Positions 1 through 12,200 of a stretch of 64,000 nt of DNA are shown one piece after another. Source of the stretch: Nematostella vectensis (taxonomy: Eukaryota > Cnidaria > Anthozoa > Actiniaria > Edwardsiidae). The first letter of the stretch is position 1. Every line of letters starts with the position of its first letter. Location of the stretch: positions 2,628,001 through 2,692,000 of the forward strand of contig NC_064039.1 in the NCBI RefSeq assembly GCF_932526225.1, in the 5' to 3' direction. A program made the position numbers and the translations under genes. The notes under the pieces were generated by a model, which was not told where the DNA came from, made no database searches, and saw nothing but the letters and a program-made list of their open reading frames with translations.

Positions 1-3000
1 GTTCAGTGATGGCTCTACTGCGAGAGGGAACAAATATGGTATGGCCCTCATTGCTAGGTAATCCTTGTCCATACCAAGCTTCTTGTGAACCATGGTCTGC
101 TTGAATATGCCTTTTGAGCAACACAGCAGGTTAGTAATTGTTTGATTCGTACATCTCCAATGTGGCGAAAAAACAAACTCCAGAATTTAAGGGATATTAA
201 TGCAGGGTCTCTAAGTGTATGTAGATCTCCAAGTTAAAAAAAATATTTTCCTTATAGAAACACTGCATCACAGGAAATATCCTGGTTAAAAAATGGGTTG
301 GAAAAGAAAGTGAAAAGGTTTTGTTCTGTAGGAGGGGGATGTAATTGTTCTGAAAGAAAAAGTTTCAATAGATTTGCATATGTAGTCTAAATACAAAATG
401 TTTGGCAAGGGGTACCCAGTATAGCCATGAGAGTTGGTGCCTCCCTAGATGGAATTTGTGCCAGGAATGGCAAGATATCCTCAATCACTAGGTACTTGTC
501 AAGGTGCTCCAGGATCTTTCCAAAGCATACCAGGCAATTGACACGCACCTTTGGAAAAAACAAAGAAAAAACCAACAAAATGTAGTATTGATGCTGATTA
601 CAAAATTGAAAGGTGAATTACATGGCCCTTGGAAAGGGAGGGGCTGGGAGGTGATGTAGAGGGGGGTTGAAGTACTTGTTTTTGGTAATTCAGTTAACTA
701 CCATGGCAATTTTGGACCCTTGAATATCAAAGAACTCAGCTCCAAATTTGGGGGTGGTCTATGGTATGCGTTTTTGAAATTGGCGTTGATAAGATAAGTG
801 AAATGCTGAATTCCAAGACCATTGATCATAAATTTCTGTGCCATGTTTCACACAATTTCATTCCATTGTATCCTGTACTTACAGATAGTGATGAAGTCTG
901 TAAACACAGAGTCTTAATCCTAGGGATAACAGCATTCTTCATTGATGGATAGTCAACCATACTGGCAAATTTTGGGATAACATTCAACACCATTTCCTGT
1001 AGGGGGAAGAATGATAAATTATTTAATTCAATAATCTGTTTTTACATTTCTTTCAAAGACATTTTCTTCTTTGTGTCTTTCGTACCAAGGAGGACCCATA
1101 AAGAACCATACGCTACGTACCTGTTCCTACTAGGAGGCCTCATAACGAACCATATGGAATGTGTATTTGTACTGAGAAGGCTACAGTACATAAAGAACCA
1201 TATGTTAACTGTACCTGAATTTGTATGGAGGAGGCCTCTAAAGCACGGAACACCATGGGTAGGACATCATCCCGTACAGAGTCCTTTGGTGTTTTGCTAA
1301 GAAGTAGGTCTAGCTTCTGCAGGAAGATTATTGTGACCTGACAGGAAAGAAAAGACATCCTTGTGTTAATACAAACTGTGACATAAAAGTATGTGGAATA
1401 CTAAGCAGATATGCAGCTGATTTCCTCCAAGTAGCTTTTTTTCATTTATCAGCACTGATTACCTGGACTGGTTCCTGGACCTTAAAGACTGGTTTAAGCT
1501 CAGGCAAAATTAGCTTGGTGTACTCTTCGGCTGTGCAGTCTTCTGTAATCAGCAGGATATTTGGCAGGACAAATGGGATAACCTGTAGGTTGGAGAGCTG
1601 AAGACAGAGCTGAGGGAGCACACGCTGCATGACGACCCTCTGTGAAAAGATGTTTGATATCCTATCAGAATCAGTTTGCTCGCACACTAGTGACCACATG
1701 TGACTTTATAGATGTTTTTAAAGCATACCATACCCTGGGTAGCTTGGGCATCACTTTGTAGAGACTTTTAAAGAATTGAGTCTTAGCCACATCATCTCTT
1801 TGCATCAGCGAATCCAAGTACTGTAATGTCAGGGCAGCCACATTCTCAAAGAAGGGAATCTGTTAAAAAGAACAAGGTTAAATTAAAAAAATATGTACAC
1901 AACTTAAGGTTACATTAAGTGTACCTACTGAATATATTAATTTTATACATTGTAAACAAACATCTCCTTCTTTTTTTCTACATCATTATCATATTACCAG
2001 AGCTAGAAATTTAAACCATTCAAACAATTTCAATTGCTATAGGTCACCATGCACCCAATAGTAGTGATGATATTGAGAGCAATTATAACAATGTTGGCCC
2101 TTAGGAATTGTAATTTTCTGTTATTTGACCAAAATGCTAATTGCATTTAAACAATAATATCACCTTGGCCATCTGATGGCAGTCTGGTCTAAGGGATGGT
2201 GTCATGCTCAGAAGACTATGAACTTGGCTCTTTAAGGAGCCAGGCACGCTCCCTAGACTAGCATGTGACTTGGACATCTGAAATAATAACAACAACCTTT
2301 AGATCACTGTGCCTTAAGTTTACAGTACTATTAGGCACTAATGGATTATCATGCTTATGTAGGGTGCAATTCACCAGCTGCATTTAAGTTGGACAAACAA
2401 ATTAAAAACACTCATTATTTAAAACATACAGACTTTAAGCCCCAAATACTTCCCAACAACTGAGAGATGCCTTACCAAAATTTACACAGATAATAAGCAT
2501 GTGACCAAATAAACACAGCTATGTGGGCAGCATTAAATGTACATATATGTGTAGATCTAGTCTAGGACACCAAGCACACCTGTTCCACATTTCTCTTGAA
2601 GGCTGTCATGTTATTATCACATTGGTAGGGAGGGGCACCTTTGTTGTACACTGCATGGATCAGAGCACCCAGAGAGTACATATCACTTGAGGTATCACAT
2701 GTCCTTGACAAGATGAACTCTGGTGCTGCATAATTTAGATCAGGTTGGGCAAGAGGGTAAAGGCGTGGCTCCCACTCACATCCACTATAGGTAGACTGAA
2801 TAGAAATAGAAAAAAATTTAATATCAAGTCAATATTCAACTATACACACATGTATCTGAAAACTATGTGAATGCTTACACGCATACAGTATAAACAATGA
2901 ATGCTAGAACTTCTGAAACCTGGCTTTGTATTCGCATTAATTTTTTTAGAGCTGTTAAGCATTATAATGTAACATGGACAACCATGGTGCAACCTTACTT

Positions 3001-5651
3001 TACTGAAATGCATAGGTGCATATGTACATTGTACATGGTATTGTTAGTGGTGTACAATGACTGCTAGAGTTTGGCTTATAATTTTAACCTCTACATTCCA
3101 ATCTCACATCATACTGTATCAAATAAGCTTGGGCAATTCCGTAAAAATGGGAGATTATTTCAGTCACCCCTTTGTGTTTCAATTCGTTTGTCACTAATAA
3201 CAAAAAGTCAGTAATAGCGAGGTGGGAACTGGTGGCTGAATGCCTTCAATAAAGGGAAACAGGGGAGTCAGAGAAAGATTCCCTCATATTATGTATGCCT
3301 ATTAATATAAACCTTGCATTGATTATTACATTCGGTTATATTACAGTTCGTCCTGCTGATGTGTACAGCAGCATTCTCTCATTGTCAAATTCATATAAAA
3401 AGGAAGAGCAATATTACCTGTCCCTCAACAATAGTTGGGGTAGAACTAAAGAAGAGACCGGCGATTTTCCATTGGCCATTTTTAGTGATCACAATATTCT
3501 CAGGGCTAAGATTGCCTTGAAGGATCTTGGCATCATTGTGGAGGAACATCAGGCCTTCTACCAACTAGAACAAAAAATCAGTTTAAGATTCATTACAACA
3601 TTATAGGTCAATGAACAGTTATTAAACAGAGAAATATTAACAGCTATACCTGATATAGGCCATAAACTCGCTCCACATCATACATTTCAAAATTCTAGGG
3701 GATAAAAAAGACTTTCAAAAACATAATATCAAAAGAACAACAACAAAACAGTTTTTGGGTCAGGTAGTGAAAAGGCTGTTTGATAGCATTCCCCTATAGG
3801 TGTGAATGCTGATATTAGGGTGATTAAGATCCACCATGCTGGCAAGATGACCCTTCCTCTCACACATTCTATGGCACATGCACGCTTTTCTTGCCAGCGT
3901 CAAGTCCTGTTTAGGACAGCATTCCATGCTTTTTCCTGTCCTCTTCAGGACATGACTCTGGCAAAAATCATCAGCGTGTGCACACAATAGAGCATGTGTT
4001 GGGCGGTATCCTCCTGTCCTTGTAACAGATGTAAATCAGCCTATTACAAACAATAACTTACCGCAAACTCAGGTGGTGGAGGAGATGGCATGTTATCATG
4101 TCTGCCAAGAACATTAGACAAGCTGGCAAAAATGGGCTCTGTAGCAAATGCTAAGCAGTCTCTGGATATACAAAAAGTATAAAAATATATTAAAATTAGC
4201 CTAGTTATCTGTCTTCTTTACCAACCATTTGTTAACTGTTAACATTTTCTTGTATGGGGAACATTCAATAGTTACTTGCAATACTTACCTTGACTCTTCC
4301 ATGGCATGTTGTATTAGGAGTAACCGTGGATGCCTGAGCCGGGTCAACTGGACAGCACCTTTTTTCATGAGCTCCAGTACAACATCTCTATCCCGTTTGT
4401 CAACAGTGTCAAGAAGTCTCTTCTCAAATACGACAAGTGAAGCTTCCTGTAGCATTACATTAAATAGTGATTGCTAATGTACAGTCTATTATACAAGAAA
4501 TTATAAAACCAGGGTTTAATAAAACCTTGCTTGACTGAGAATTGGAAATAAATAAAGTTAAAATTACTATGTGAAAACAGTAGTTGGCAGAAATTCTGAG
4601 CATTATCCCTTCATTGTAGCACAAGGAGACTTGCAGGCCCTACTTATTTCTATAACCATCAATCAATCATCAGCTTGTATGGAAGAGAGAGACCATACCA
4701 TAAATGACCTAAAAAGCACCGGGGCATTTAGCATAACAAGCATTTACAGTGCAATGAATACAAGGATTTAATGGTGCAGGTATACGGAAACGAGAAGTAG
4801 GTCAAGATGCTATACTGCGAGGACAAAACAAAAGAAAATTGCAGACATCCTAAGCAATGAGATCAAGGAGAGTTAGAGAGCTGTACCCTTATTTTGAACT
4901 TGATGGCAATTAAATTACCATTTATATTTCCAGAATTCCTATGTCGATTGTTTTTAAGCTGGCAAGGAAGGGAGCAGGGGGGGAGGGGTAGTATAGAGGG
5001 GGGCATTTATTAGGTCATTTACGGTAAGTATGAAAGGAACTATTTTTTTGTCAAATCACGCTAGTAGATCATTTGTATAGCTTGTGTAGCTTGTGGCTTT
5101 CAAATCCAGAACTTGTTGCTACCGATAGGCTATAAACTATGGTCTACTAGTAGATCGACCAATTAAAATGCAGCATTGATGATAGACCACTAGTAGTGTT
5201 ATTTGACGAGAACACATTCTATATTATACCAGTTATACCAGTTATACCATACAGACCATATGAATTTCTATAACAATTTCAAACATAGTCTGAGTAAGCA
5301 AACAAAGAAATAAATATACACTAGTTGCTATACCGCAGTAGTATTGTAAGATTAAGGTGATTATTGTTCCAATCAAGATGATCTAGAGGAACATATTTAT
5401 TTAATTCAGTTCACCTGCCCGGTTGTCTTGGCCTTTCCTTCAAACACTTTCCAAGCCAGATTGGGCCCAAAACTAGCCACATGTTTCCCGACTTCGTAAT
5501 CCTTGGTGAGGGGATTACCGACCAAAGCTCCCACGGCACCGACAGCACTTTTCGTGGCGCAGTAAGCGGTCACAGTGGCGCTCACTGCAGCACTTTTGAA
5601 TTTATCCAGCTTGCCTAGAACGGCACCGGTGTACGAAGAAACTTTCTCCAT
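1..5651 (-). CDS. SCYL2: SCYL2-like (CVAK104) pseudokinase, 5' part, 13 exons, truncated by window edge
   Basis: SCY1-like proteins are catalytically weak or dead kinases with HEAT repeats; SCYL2 acts in clathrin-linked trafficking between the trans-Golgi network and endosomes (family knowledge). Minus-strand exons read from GT-AG junctions: 5651-5415, 4446-4289, 4161-4062, 3694-3650, 3564-3418, 2795-2580, 2277-2164, 1859-1734, 1639-1463, 1337-1215, 996-883, 548-416, and 110-1 (partial). Each junction preserves frame. Recognisable blocks are QLTRLRHPRLLLIQH, GNLSPENIV, LNYAAPEFILS, TSSDMYSLGALIHAVYN, PFVLPNILLITEDCT, VDYPSMKNAVIPRIK and CLVCFGKILEHLDKYLV. The catalytic HRD is replaced by an LQG-type sequence and DFG by GLFF, so it should be a pseudokinase. 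The first 50 residues are Ala/Val-rich and diverge from the human start. The start at 5651 is the only in-frame Met before conserved sequence. The C-terminal clathrin-binding part lies outside the window. Confidence 0.95.
3806..3985. repeat. Dispersed repeat family R1, copy 1 (SCYL2 intron)
   Basis: This stretch, in an SCYL2-like intron, contains GATCCACCATGCTGGCAAGA at 3830-3849, followed by a TTGCCAGCGTCAAGTCCTGT block. The same order of blocks recurs at 52160-52362 and, more diverged, near 8190. Random open frames on the minus strand of copies 1 and 3 share a HLAS-VDLN-PN string only because of the shared DNA. It is probably a short non-autonomous transposon; the ends of this copy are eroded. 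Confidence 0.6.
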
Positions 5652-6236
5652 TCTCGTATCTCAATAAAAATACTAAAACTCACACTAGGTTTAACTGTCT
5701 ATTATTTTGAATTTATATACGAGTGTTATTATTTATAAAATCCGTGATTTAGAAGATATTTTGACACGGAAGCAACAATTGTACCCGCCATTTTGATTTT
5801 TTGTAAATAAGAGCTGCGCATGCGCAGATGGTCTACTGTTGGCACATTATTTGCTAGGGCTGCTAAGAGAAGGTCATTATTATGAAGGAGCTAATTCGTG
5901 TGGTTGTTTTATGCGCTGCGACGCTCGACTGCCCGCTGAGTTGTTTGTGGATCATTGATTCGATTCGCCTTATCTTTTTGTTTGGAAACAAAGCAAATAA
6001 TTGCCCAAAAATAAAACAAAATAAGCATGGCATTTAGTTGATTATGATCCACGAGCTGGCTTTATTCGGCTGGCTTGCAAAAGTTGCTCGACTTTCGCGC
6101 AAGACAATATCATCAACGCAAAATCACGCAGGTCAACTTGGAAGAATGCTGGTCGCGAGACTCTAAACGCTTTATTCTGGCTGAAGAATCTTGACGATTT
6201 CCGTCGTTTTGATTATGGCTACTTGGACTTTTCATC
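5652..6236. promoter_or_regulatory. Divergent promoter between SCYL2-like and KIF6-like genes
   Basis: The two start codons face away from each other with only 585 bp between them. The interval contains a perfect 12-base NRF1 palindrome, TGCGCATGCGCA, at 5815-5826, next to a CGCCATTTTG YY1-like box at about 5787. No TATA box is evident. This is the usual design of a housekeeping bidirectional promoter. Co-expression of the two genes is inference. Confidence 0.65.
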
Positions 6237-6244
6237 ATGGCTAA
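6215..6244 (+). promoter_or_regulatory. Upstream ORF overlapping the KIF6-like start codon
   Basis: An ATG at 6215 opens a nine-codon frame (MATWTFHHG) that ends with TAA at 6242-6244. This overlaps the kinesin ATG at 6237 in a different frame. If the transcript starts upstream of 6215, this frame could lower translation of the main product. Its presence in the mRNA is not proved by the sequence. Confidence 0.45.
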
Positions 6245-9200
6245 TATCAAAGTCTACGCTCGGCTATTCCCATGTCAAAATCCGAGCGAACTTGCCCGGG
6301 TAGAAGGCAACAAACTTTTCATCTCCAAATCGAGCGTCCAGCCTTCGGAAGGTCAAAAGAACGGTGCTGTCAATGAGCACGAAATCGGGATAACGTTTAA
6401 TGGGATATTCGGCCCGTATTGCTCACAAAGTGAAGTATTTGGAGAGGTGGCTAGCACACTTGTTTATAAACTTTTTGAGGGCTATAATGGGACCATATTC
6501 GCATACGGGCAGACGGGAACGGGGAAAACGTTTACCGTTGAAGGAGACGAGACGGGACACGACAGGTAAGAACAACAAAACGGGGGCCTGGCACCATGAA
6601 ACTCGAGCCAAGACTACCAAGTTATTAATTAGTTGACAAGTTCATATTTGAATATTTTGTGCAATTTTGATAAGCATATATAATTATTGCGGTTGTTTAT
6701 ATTTTCCCAGTTGTCAAAATCAATCTTTACCCCTGTCATTGCACTTGCAAAAGTACGTTTAGGTATATAATTGAATTCAATCACATCTTAAAAACTCACA
6801 AGTTTAAAAAAAAAAATCCTACTTGTGAGATGTACAATGTGAGATGTAAAATCCTACTTGTGAGATGTACATTTTATTATGAGAAATTCAATGCATTCTA
6901 TGTAAAACTACTCCATTCTATTGTTAATGCAGAAATTATATATAAGGTAATTATATTTTCAAAGACTGTTTTTGATATTTCAAATAACGCCAAAACTACA
7001 TTGTCATACTAGTCCGAACCATGCTTTTTGTGCTCTCTTATATCAGCTTTATTGTCCTATAAATTAATTTGCAGATCAGCAAAGCATGGTCTGATCCCCC
7101 AAGTGCTTTCACTTCTCTTCAGTCTATTGGAGGAAATGCAAGATGATTGTGTTTCAGTTCAGATATCTTTCCTGGAAATCTATAATGAATTGGCATATGA
7201 TCTTCTTGGTACTGTTATGCCAGCAAACAGCAACAAAAGAGACCTTCCCAGGGTATGGTTATGGCAGTGCTCAAAGCTCGTATTTTTTTAGGTGTACGCA
7301 TAAAACCAGTTTGAAAATTTAGGTTGCATGGAATTAAGTTGGCAGATCTGTATCACAAACTTAAAATAGATATCCAGATTACTGTAACTTTGCAACGGAC
7401 TTGGTACGTGTGTACAGTATGTTCAGTTGATATCCCTGAGATATCTAGGAAGTATATCAATAGCATTCTGAAAATTTCTAGTCATGAATGTAGCAGTTTG
7501 ATCACTAAATTTAAGTTCTAATATTAAGTCATGATTGGCACTTAAGTTATTAAGTGCAAGCTTATGCAGCCAGGACCAAAAAAAGAGCTATAAAATTGTT
7601 ATTATGATCTTTATTTTTCTATACTACTAAAAGCGCTACATATGTCTTTTGTAAAAAAACATTATATTCAGTGGCGGTATTATGTTATGATCTTGCAATG
7701 GCTTTGGGCCTTTAAACTTGGATGCCATTATCAAAAGGATAGCAAAGCATGTTTCAGATAACATTACCTATTAAGTACGCTGTAATTTGCTTTGAGACAA
7801 TGTTATATTCATAACAATATTACCACATAAAATGACCATAGTTTTACGTTCTTTTATCTCAGGTATTGGTGGCATTGGCAGGAAATAAAACATGCATTAC
7901 TCATGGTTTGTCTATTCACAATGCTCAGTCGGAATATGATGCTCGTAAATTGCACCTGAAAGGGCGAATGAACAAGGTGATGGCTGAGACCCCATGCAAT
8001 GGACGATCCTCAAGATCTCACACAATATTTACCATCCTGCTCACAAGACAAGAGAAGGACTCAGAGATTGTATATAAGTAAGTCCTCAAGCACTGTTAGA
8101 GCTTGTTAATAAGGGGGCAAACCTGTAGCATATCTGTTAAGGTTAAGCTCAGCTTTTTGGGCACAGGGGGCCGAGGTTCCTGAGAAATGTCAGGGTGATT
8201 AAGATCCCGGCTTCTACTCTAACACATACGATTCGGCTGGCATATTATGTTTCTTGCTGGTGTCACATTGTGTTGAGAACTTTCTCATGATTTAGGGCAC
8301 AATGCCAACAAAAGCTAGTATGCACATTGAATCAAACAAGTGCCAACCAGGGGCCACATCCCTAGGCAAATTATTTGTTGTTGATTTATTCTACAGTATC
8401 ACCATTAATGAGGTTCCTTATAATAATTATTGATTTGAACCTGATCTATACAATGTCTGACTGGCCCATGCATTGAAAACCTTAATATTTTTTCATTTCT
8501 GTTTCAGGTCAAAGCTAAATATAGTAGACCTTGCAGGCTCTGAGCGTCTATCAAATGAGAAATCAGACAACCAACGCACCAGGACAAAACACATTAATCT
8601 ATCCCTACATCACCTTGAGGGGGTTATTATTGCGCTTCAAAAACTAAGTGCTGTGGCTCCATCAGTGCCTTGCCAGCAGTCTAGGCTGGTACGATGTCAC
8701 AGTGCACAGCACTTGAATACAATCAGTAGCAGTAGCGAGGATTCTGTCGTCAACAGTAAGCAACAATTCTTGTTTTCTGATTTTTTGTTAACTACTCGTG
8801 GCATCCTCATTACAAAAGAAAACAAAGTATTTGTATCCAGAATACGGAATGTTCATACTTACTTACTTACTTATCCCCATCTTCCCTAGGACTTTCTAGG
8901 GCTGCGACACGGTGACGCCACTCTTGGCAGTCCTTTGCAACTTTTAGTGCCTTGCCCCAAGTCAATCCCATCTCTAGCAGCTCAGCCTGTTCATAACAAC
9001 TTTATAAATGCATGCAGCGAAAATGCACAAAATGCAAAGTTGGGTATCGCAATATTTTGATAGTAATTACTATGTCAATAGAGTAGTTGACATATTTAAA
9101 GTGCAAGGGTTGTTATAACAACTGGTACATTTCATGGCAATAACCAATAATCCTCTCTCCACTCCTTTGTTTTTCTATCATTTTTTACAATAAATATGTC

Positions 9201-12200
9201 ATTGTGATATAGCAGTTCGTTGCTCATTTTGTTTGTCTCTTTAGTTTTCCGCAGACTGCGTCGTTCTTCCAGTGCTCTAAACCTGTTTGAAGCTGCAAGA
9301 AAGGGAATCTCAGTAGAATCCAACAGCTCATACGTCCCCTACCGCAACTCTCTTCTGACAATGATTTTGCAGGACAGTTTAGGTACAGATATCACTGACA
9401 CACTTTTTAAAAAGGTTTTTTTTTCTGTAGAGTTTCATATTTTATACTTGTCTTTGTGAACAATTCCATTTGGTTAGGTAAAGTGTCCTTTTTTAACTCG
9501 TGAATGCTTGCAAAGCATTTACAAGTTATTGGAGGGACTTCAGTGTCACTTGATCGTTGGGTCGATCATCCGTCTTTCTGTGCTTTTGCAACACAGCAAT
9601 TTTTGGATCTTCCTTTAAACTTCCGGTGACCAACTTCCGGTTAAAGCTTGGTGCTATAAAAAAGCCTTGTCATCGACCTGTGACCGCTATGGTCATTACG
9701 TGTTATAGCCGTAAATTATATATAAGCTAGTTTTTACAGAAAAGTCTTTGATGTGGGTTGAGCGTGCGCATGCGCCTTCGTCACTGACGTCAATCGATCT
9801 TCTACGGTTCAGTCCAATTCAAGTTGTTAGTTTACAAAACAAGTAAAATGCTAGCAAAGCTTTTAATTCTCCTTCTTCTAGTACTTGAAGATTCGCGTCT
9901 CTGGGTTTTCGCGTTATTTGTTTGAATTTGTGCTGAAAGAGGGATTTTGTGCTGAAAGAGCGGATAGCCAAAGCTGCGACTTTTAAAGTCAGAGAAACAC
10001 AAGGGAAAAGCCTCTGTTAGCAGGGCCTTTCTTTGCAAGGTAATAAAAGAAAGCCTCTGTTTGCAGGTCAAGAAAAATAGTATGGACTTTCATAAGTTGT
10101 TTTTTTCCATAAAAAAGTGCTAAATATCAAACAAAACTCGTTCAAACACGCTTATTCATCAAGAAACGATCAATAACGATTTTGCGAATTTCTAGAATGT
10201 TGACATGCTTAAAATACTTAAAATGACTGTAGCTTGATTAATTATGTCGGGTATTTAACTTCTGTTTCCGTAGAGAATAGGGCTTTTCACTTTTTATGAT
10301 AATAATAAATAATCAAACTGTTCTTGGTGTTTCATCACACTGAAAAGAAAGGACATTGTTATGCACTCCCAGCATTTTGGATGTGTTCATCCTTTGTTCA
10401 AAATTCATCCTGCATACATTTTATGAACACAAGAAAATAACTAGAAAAACAAATTTGCATTCACGAGTTGGCTCACAGAGCCCTTTGATCACGTTAAGGC
10501 TTAATAGAGATTGTTCTTTATATGTTTGGCTCAAGAGGTGGGGGGGATGGGGAGGCTTGATAGAGATGGGGCGTAATAGAGCTCACATACAGTAGGCTGT
10601 TGAACCTGTCTTGTTGAAGTAAGAAGTGACCTTGATTCATGTATTTATTAGGAGGAAACTGTAACACTACAATGATTGCTACTCTCTCACTTGAGAAGGA
10701 CAAGTTAAAGGAATCCATCTCCACCTGTCGCTTTGCTCAGAGAGTCATCAGAGTTGTTAATAGGCCTCTGTGAGTACCAAGTAGTCTCACTAATATACTA
10801 TCCTGATATTACAGGTGGAACCTCTATTAAGCAGCCACCCTTGTGACAACTAAAGCAACTCAATTATATATTTAAAGGATCAATAAATAATACAGGGAAA
10901 GTTGTACTTTTTAAATGATGAGAGCTTTAAACATTTAAAACAAAAACAAAATTACATTGTCACATAAGTCAGCACTACAGACTTTAATGTTGGTGCCATT
11001 TTACTGCTGTCAGGTGCTGCAAATGGCCCCCACTTTTTGCAGCATATCATTTCCATCCTTTACTGTATCCCTGTCATCACCCGTATACACACAAATGCCT
11101 GCAGCCCCTTACTATTTCTTGAACAGGATATTTTTTTTTCATAGAATCAATAAAGAAATCAATAATGAAGCTTTGATCAGAAATCTGAAGAAAGAGATTG
11201 TCCAGTTGAAAAAGAGCCATCATGATTTTAAAGAGGTACTGTGAGTTTGCATATACAACATTAAAGTTTATGAGAAGAAGCAGAGGAGCTCCAGTGTAAT
11301 TCTTTGCTGTTCATTTGGTGCGTTTATCTGCCTGTTAAATTCTATTCTCTAATTATAAGAGATTAAGTGAGTGTTTCATGGGGACAGAAGTTATGGTACA
11401 GCACATTGGGTGGGATGAAGAACCATTTCAACCCCCTAAGACAGCAAGATAGGCATAGGCATAGAAATCTTGATCCTAAATCAGGATTTTTCTAGACTTA
11501 AAACCCCCCCACTATATTCCCTTATTAGAGTGAAGAGATGACTGGCGCAGATGTAACCAGTAAATGTGTGGACATCATTGATGGATTTCTTGAAGGAAAA
11601 ATTGTCGACCCTATTGCTCAAGGTGAGCTTCAATGGCATAGCCGCAGACTGTAAAGTCTATTGTTTAGAAAAAGGTGTGAGAGAAATCATGTAAACAGCT
11701 TAAATGGGACCATAAACTGAAACCTAAAAGTGATTTGGAATCTCAAAGTGATGCCAAATAAATTCAATAAAAAATCTTTAAAAAAGCTTTAAATTTTTCT
11801 TACCAAAACCTAGGTTGAACCATACAACAACAACAAACACTCTTTAAAAGATCCTGTTTGTGGAATAACCTTTCTATTGTATTCAATCTACAGGTATCAA
11901 CACTCCCCAGAAATTCCATGCATGCCTTGTCTACTTGAGGGGTTTGTTACGGCAGACGAACAGCCAAGAGGAGGCAACAAGCTCTGACGAGCATGATAGT
12001 GGTGTAGGAATGAACTATCATAGAGGACATGGTCATGGAGGACTCAGTGAAAACATGTCCCAGGGGCCAAGGAGCCCTGCCGATACTGTCAGTAGCAGGT
12101 GTGTCCAGTAGCATTATGCAAGTTATGTGTTATGAAGCATGCATCGTAGGGCTATTACCTCCGCTGTGTTGGAACATGTGCAGTATGATAGCAAGTGAAG

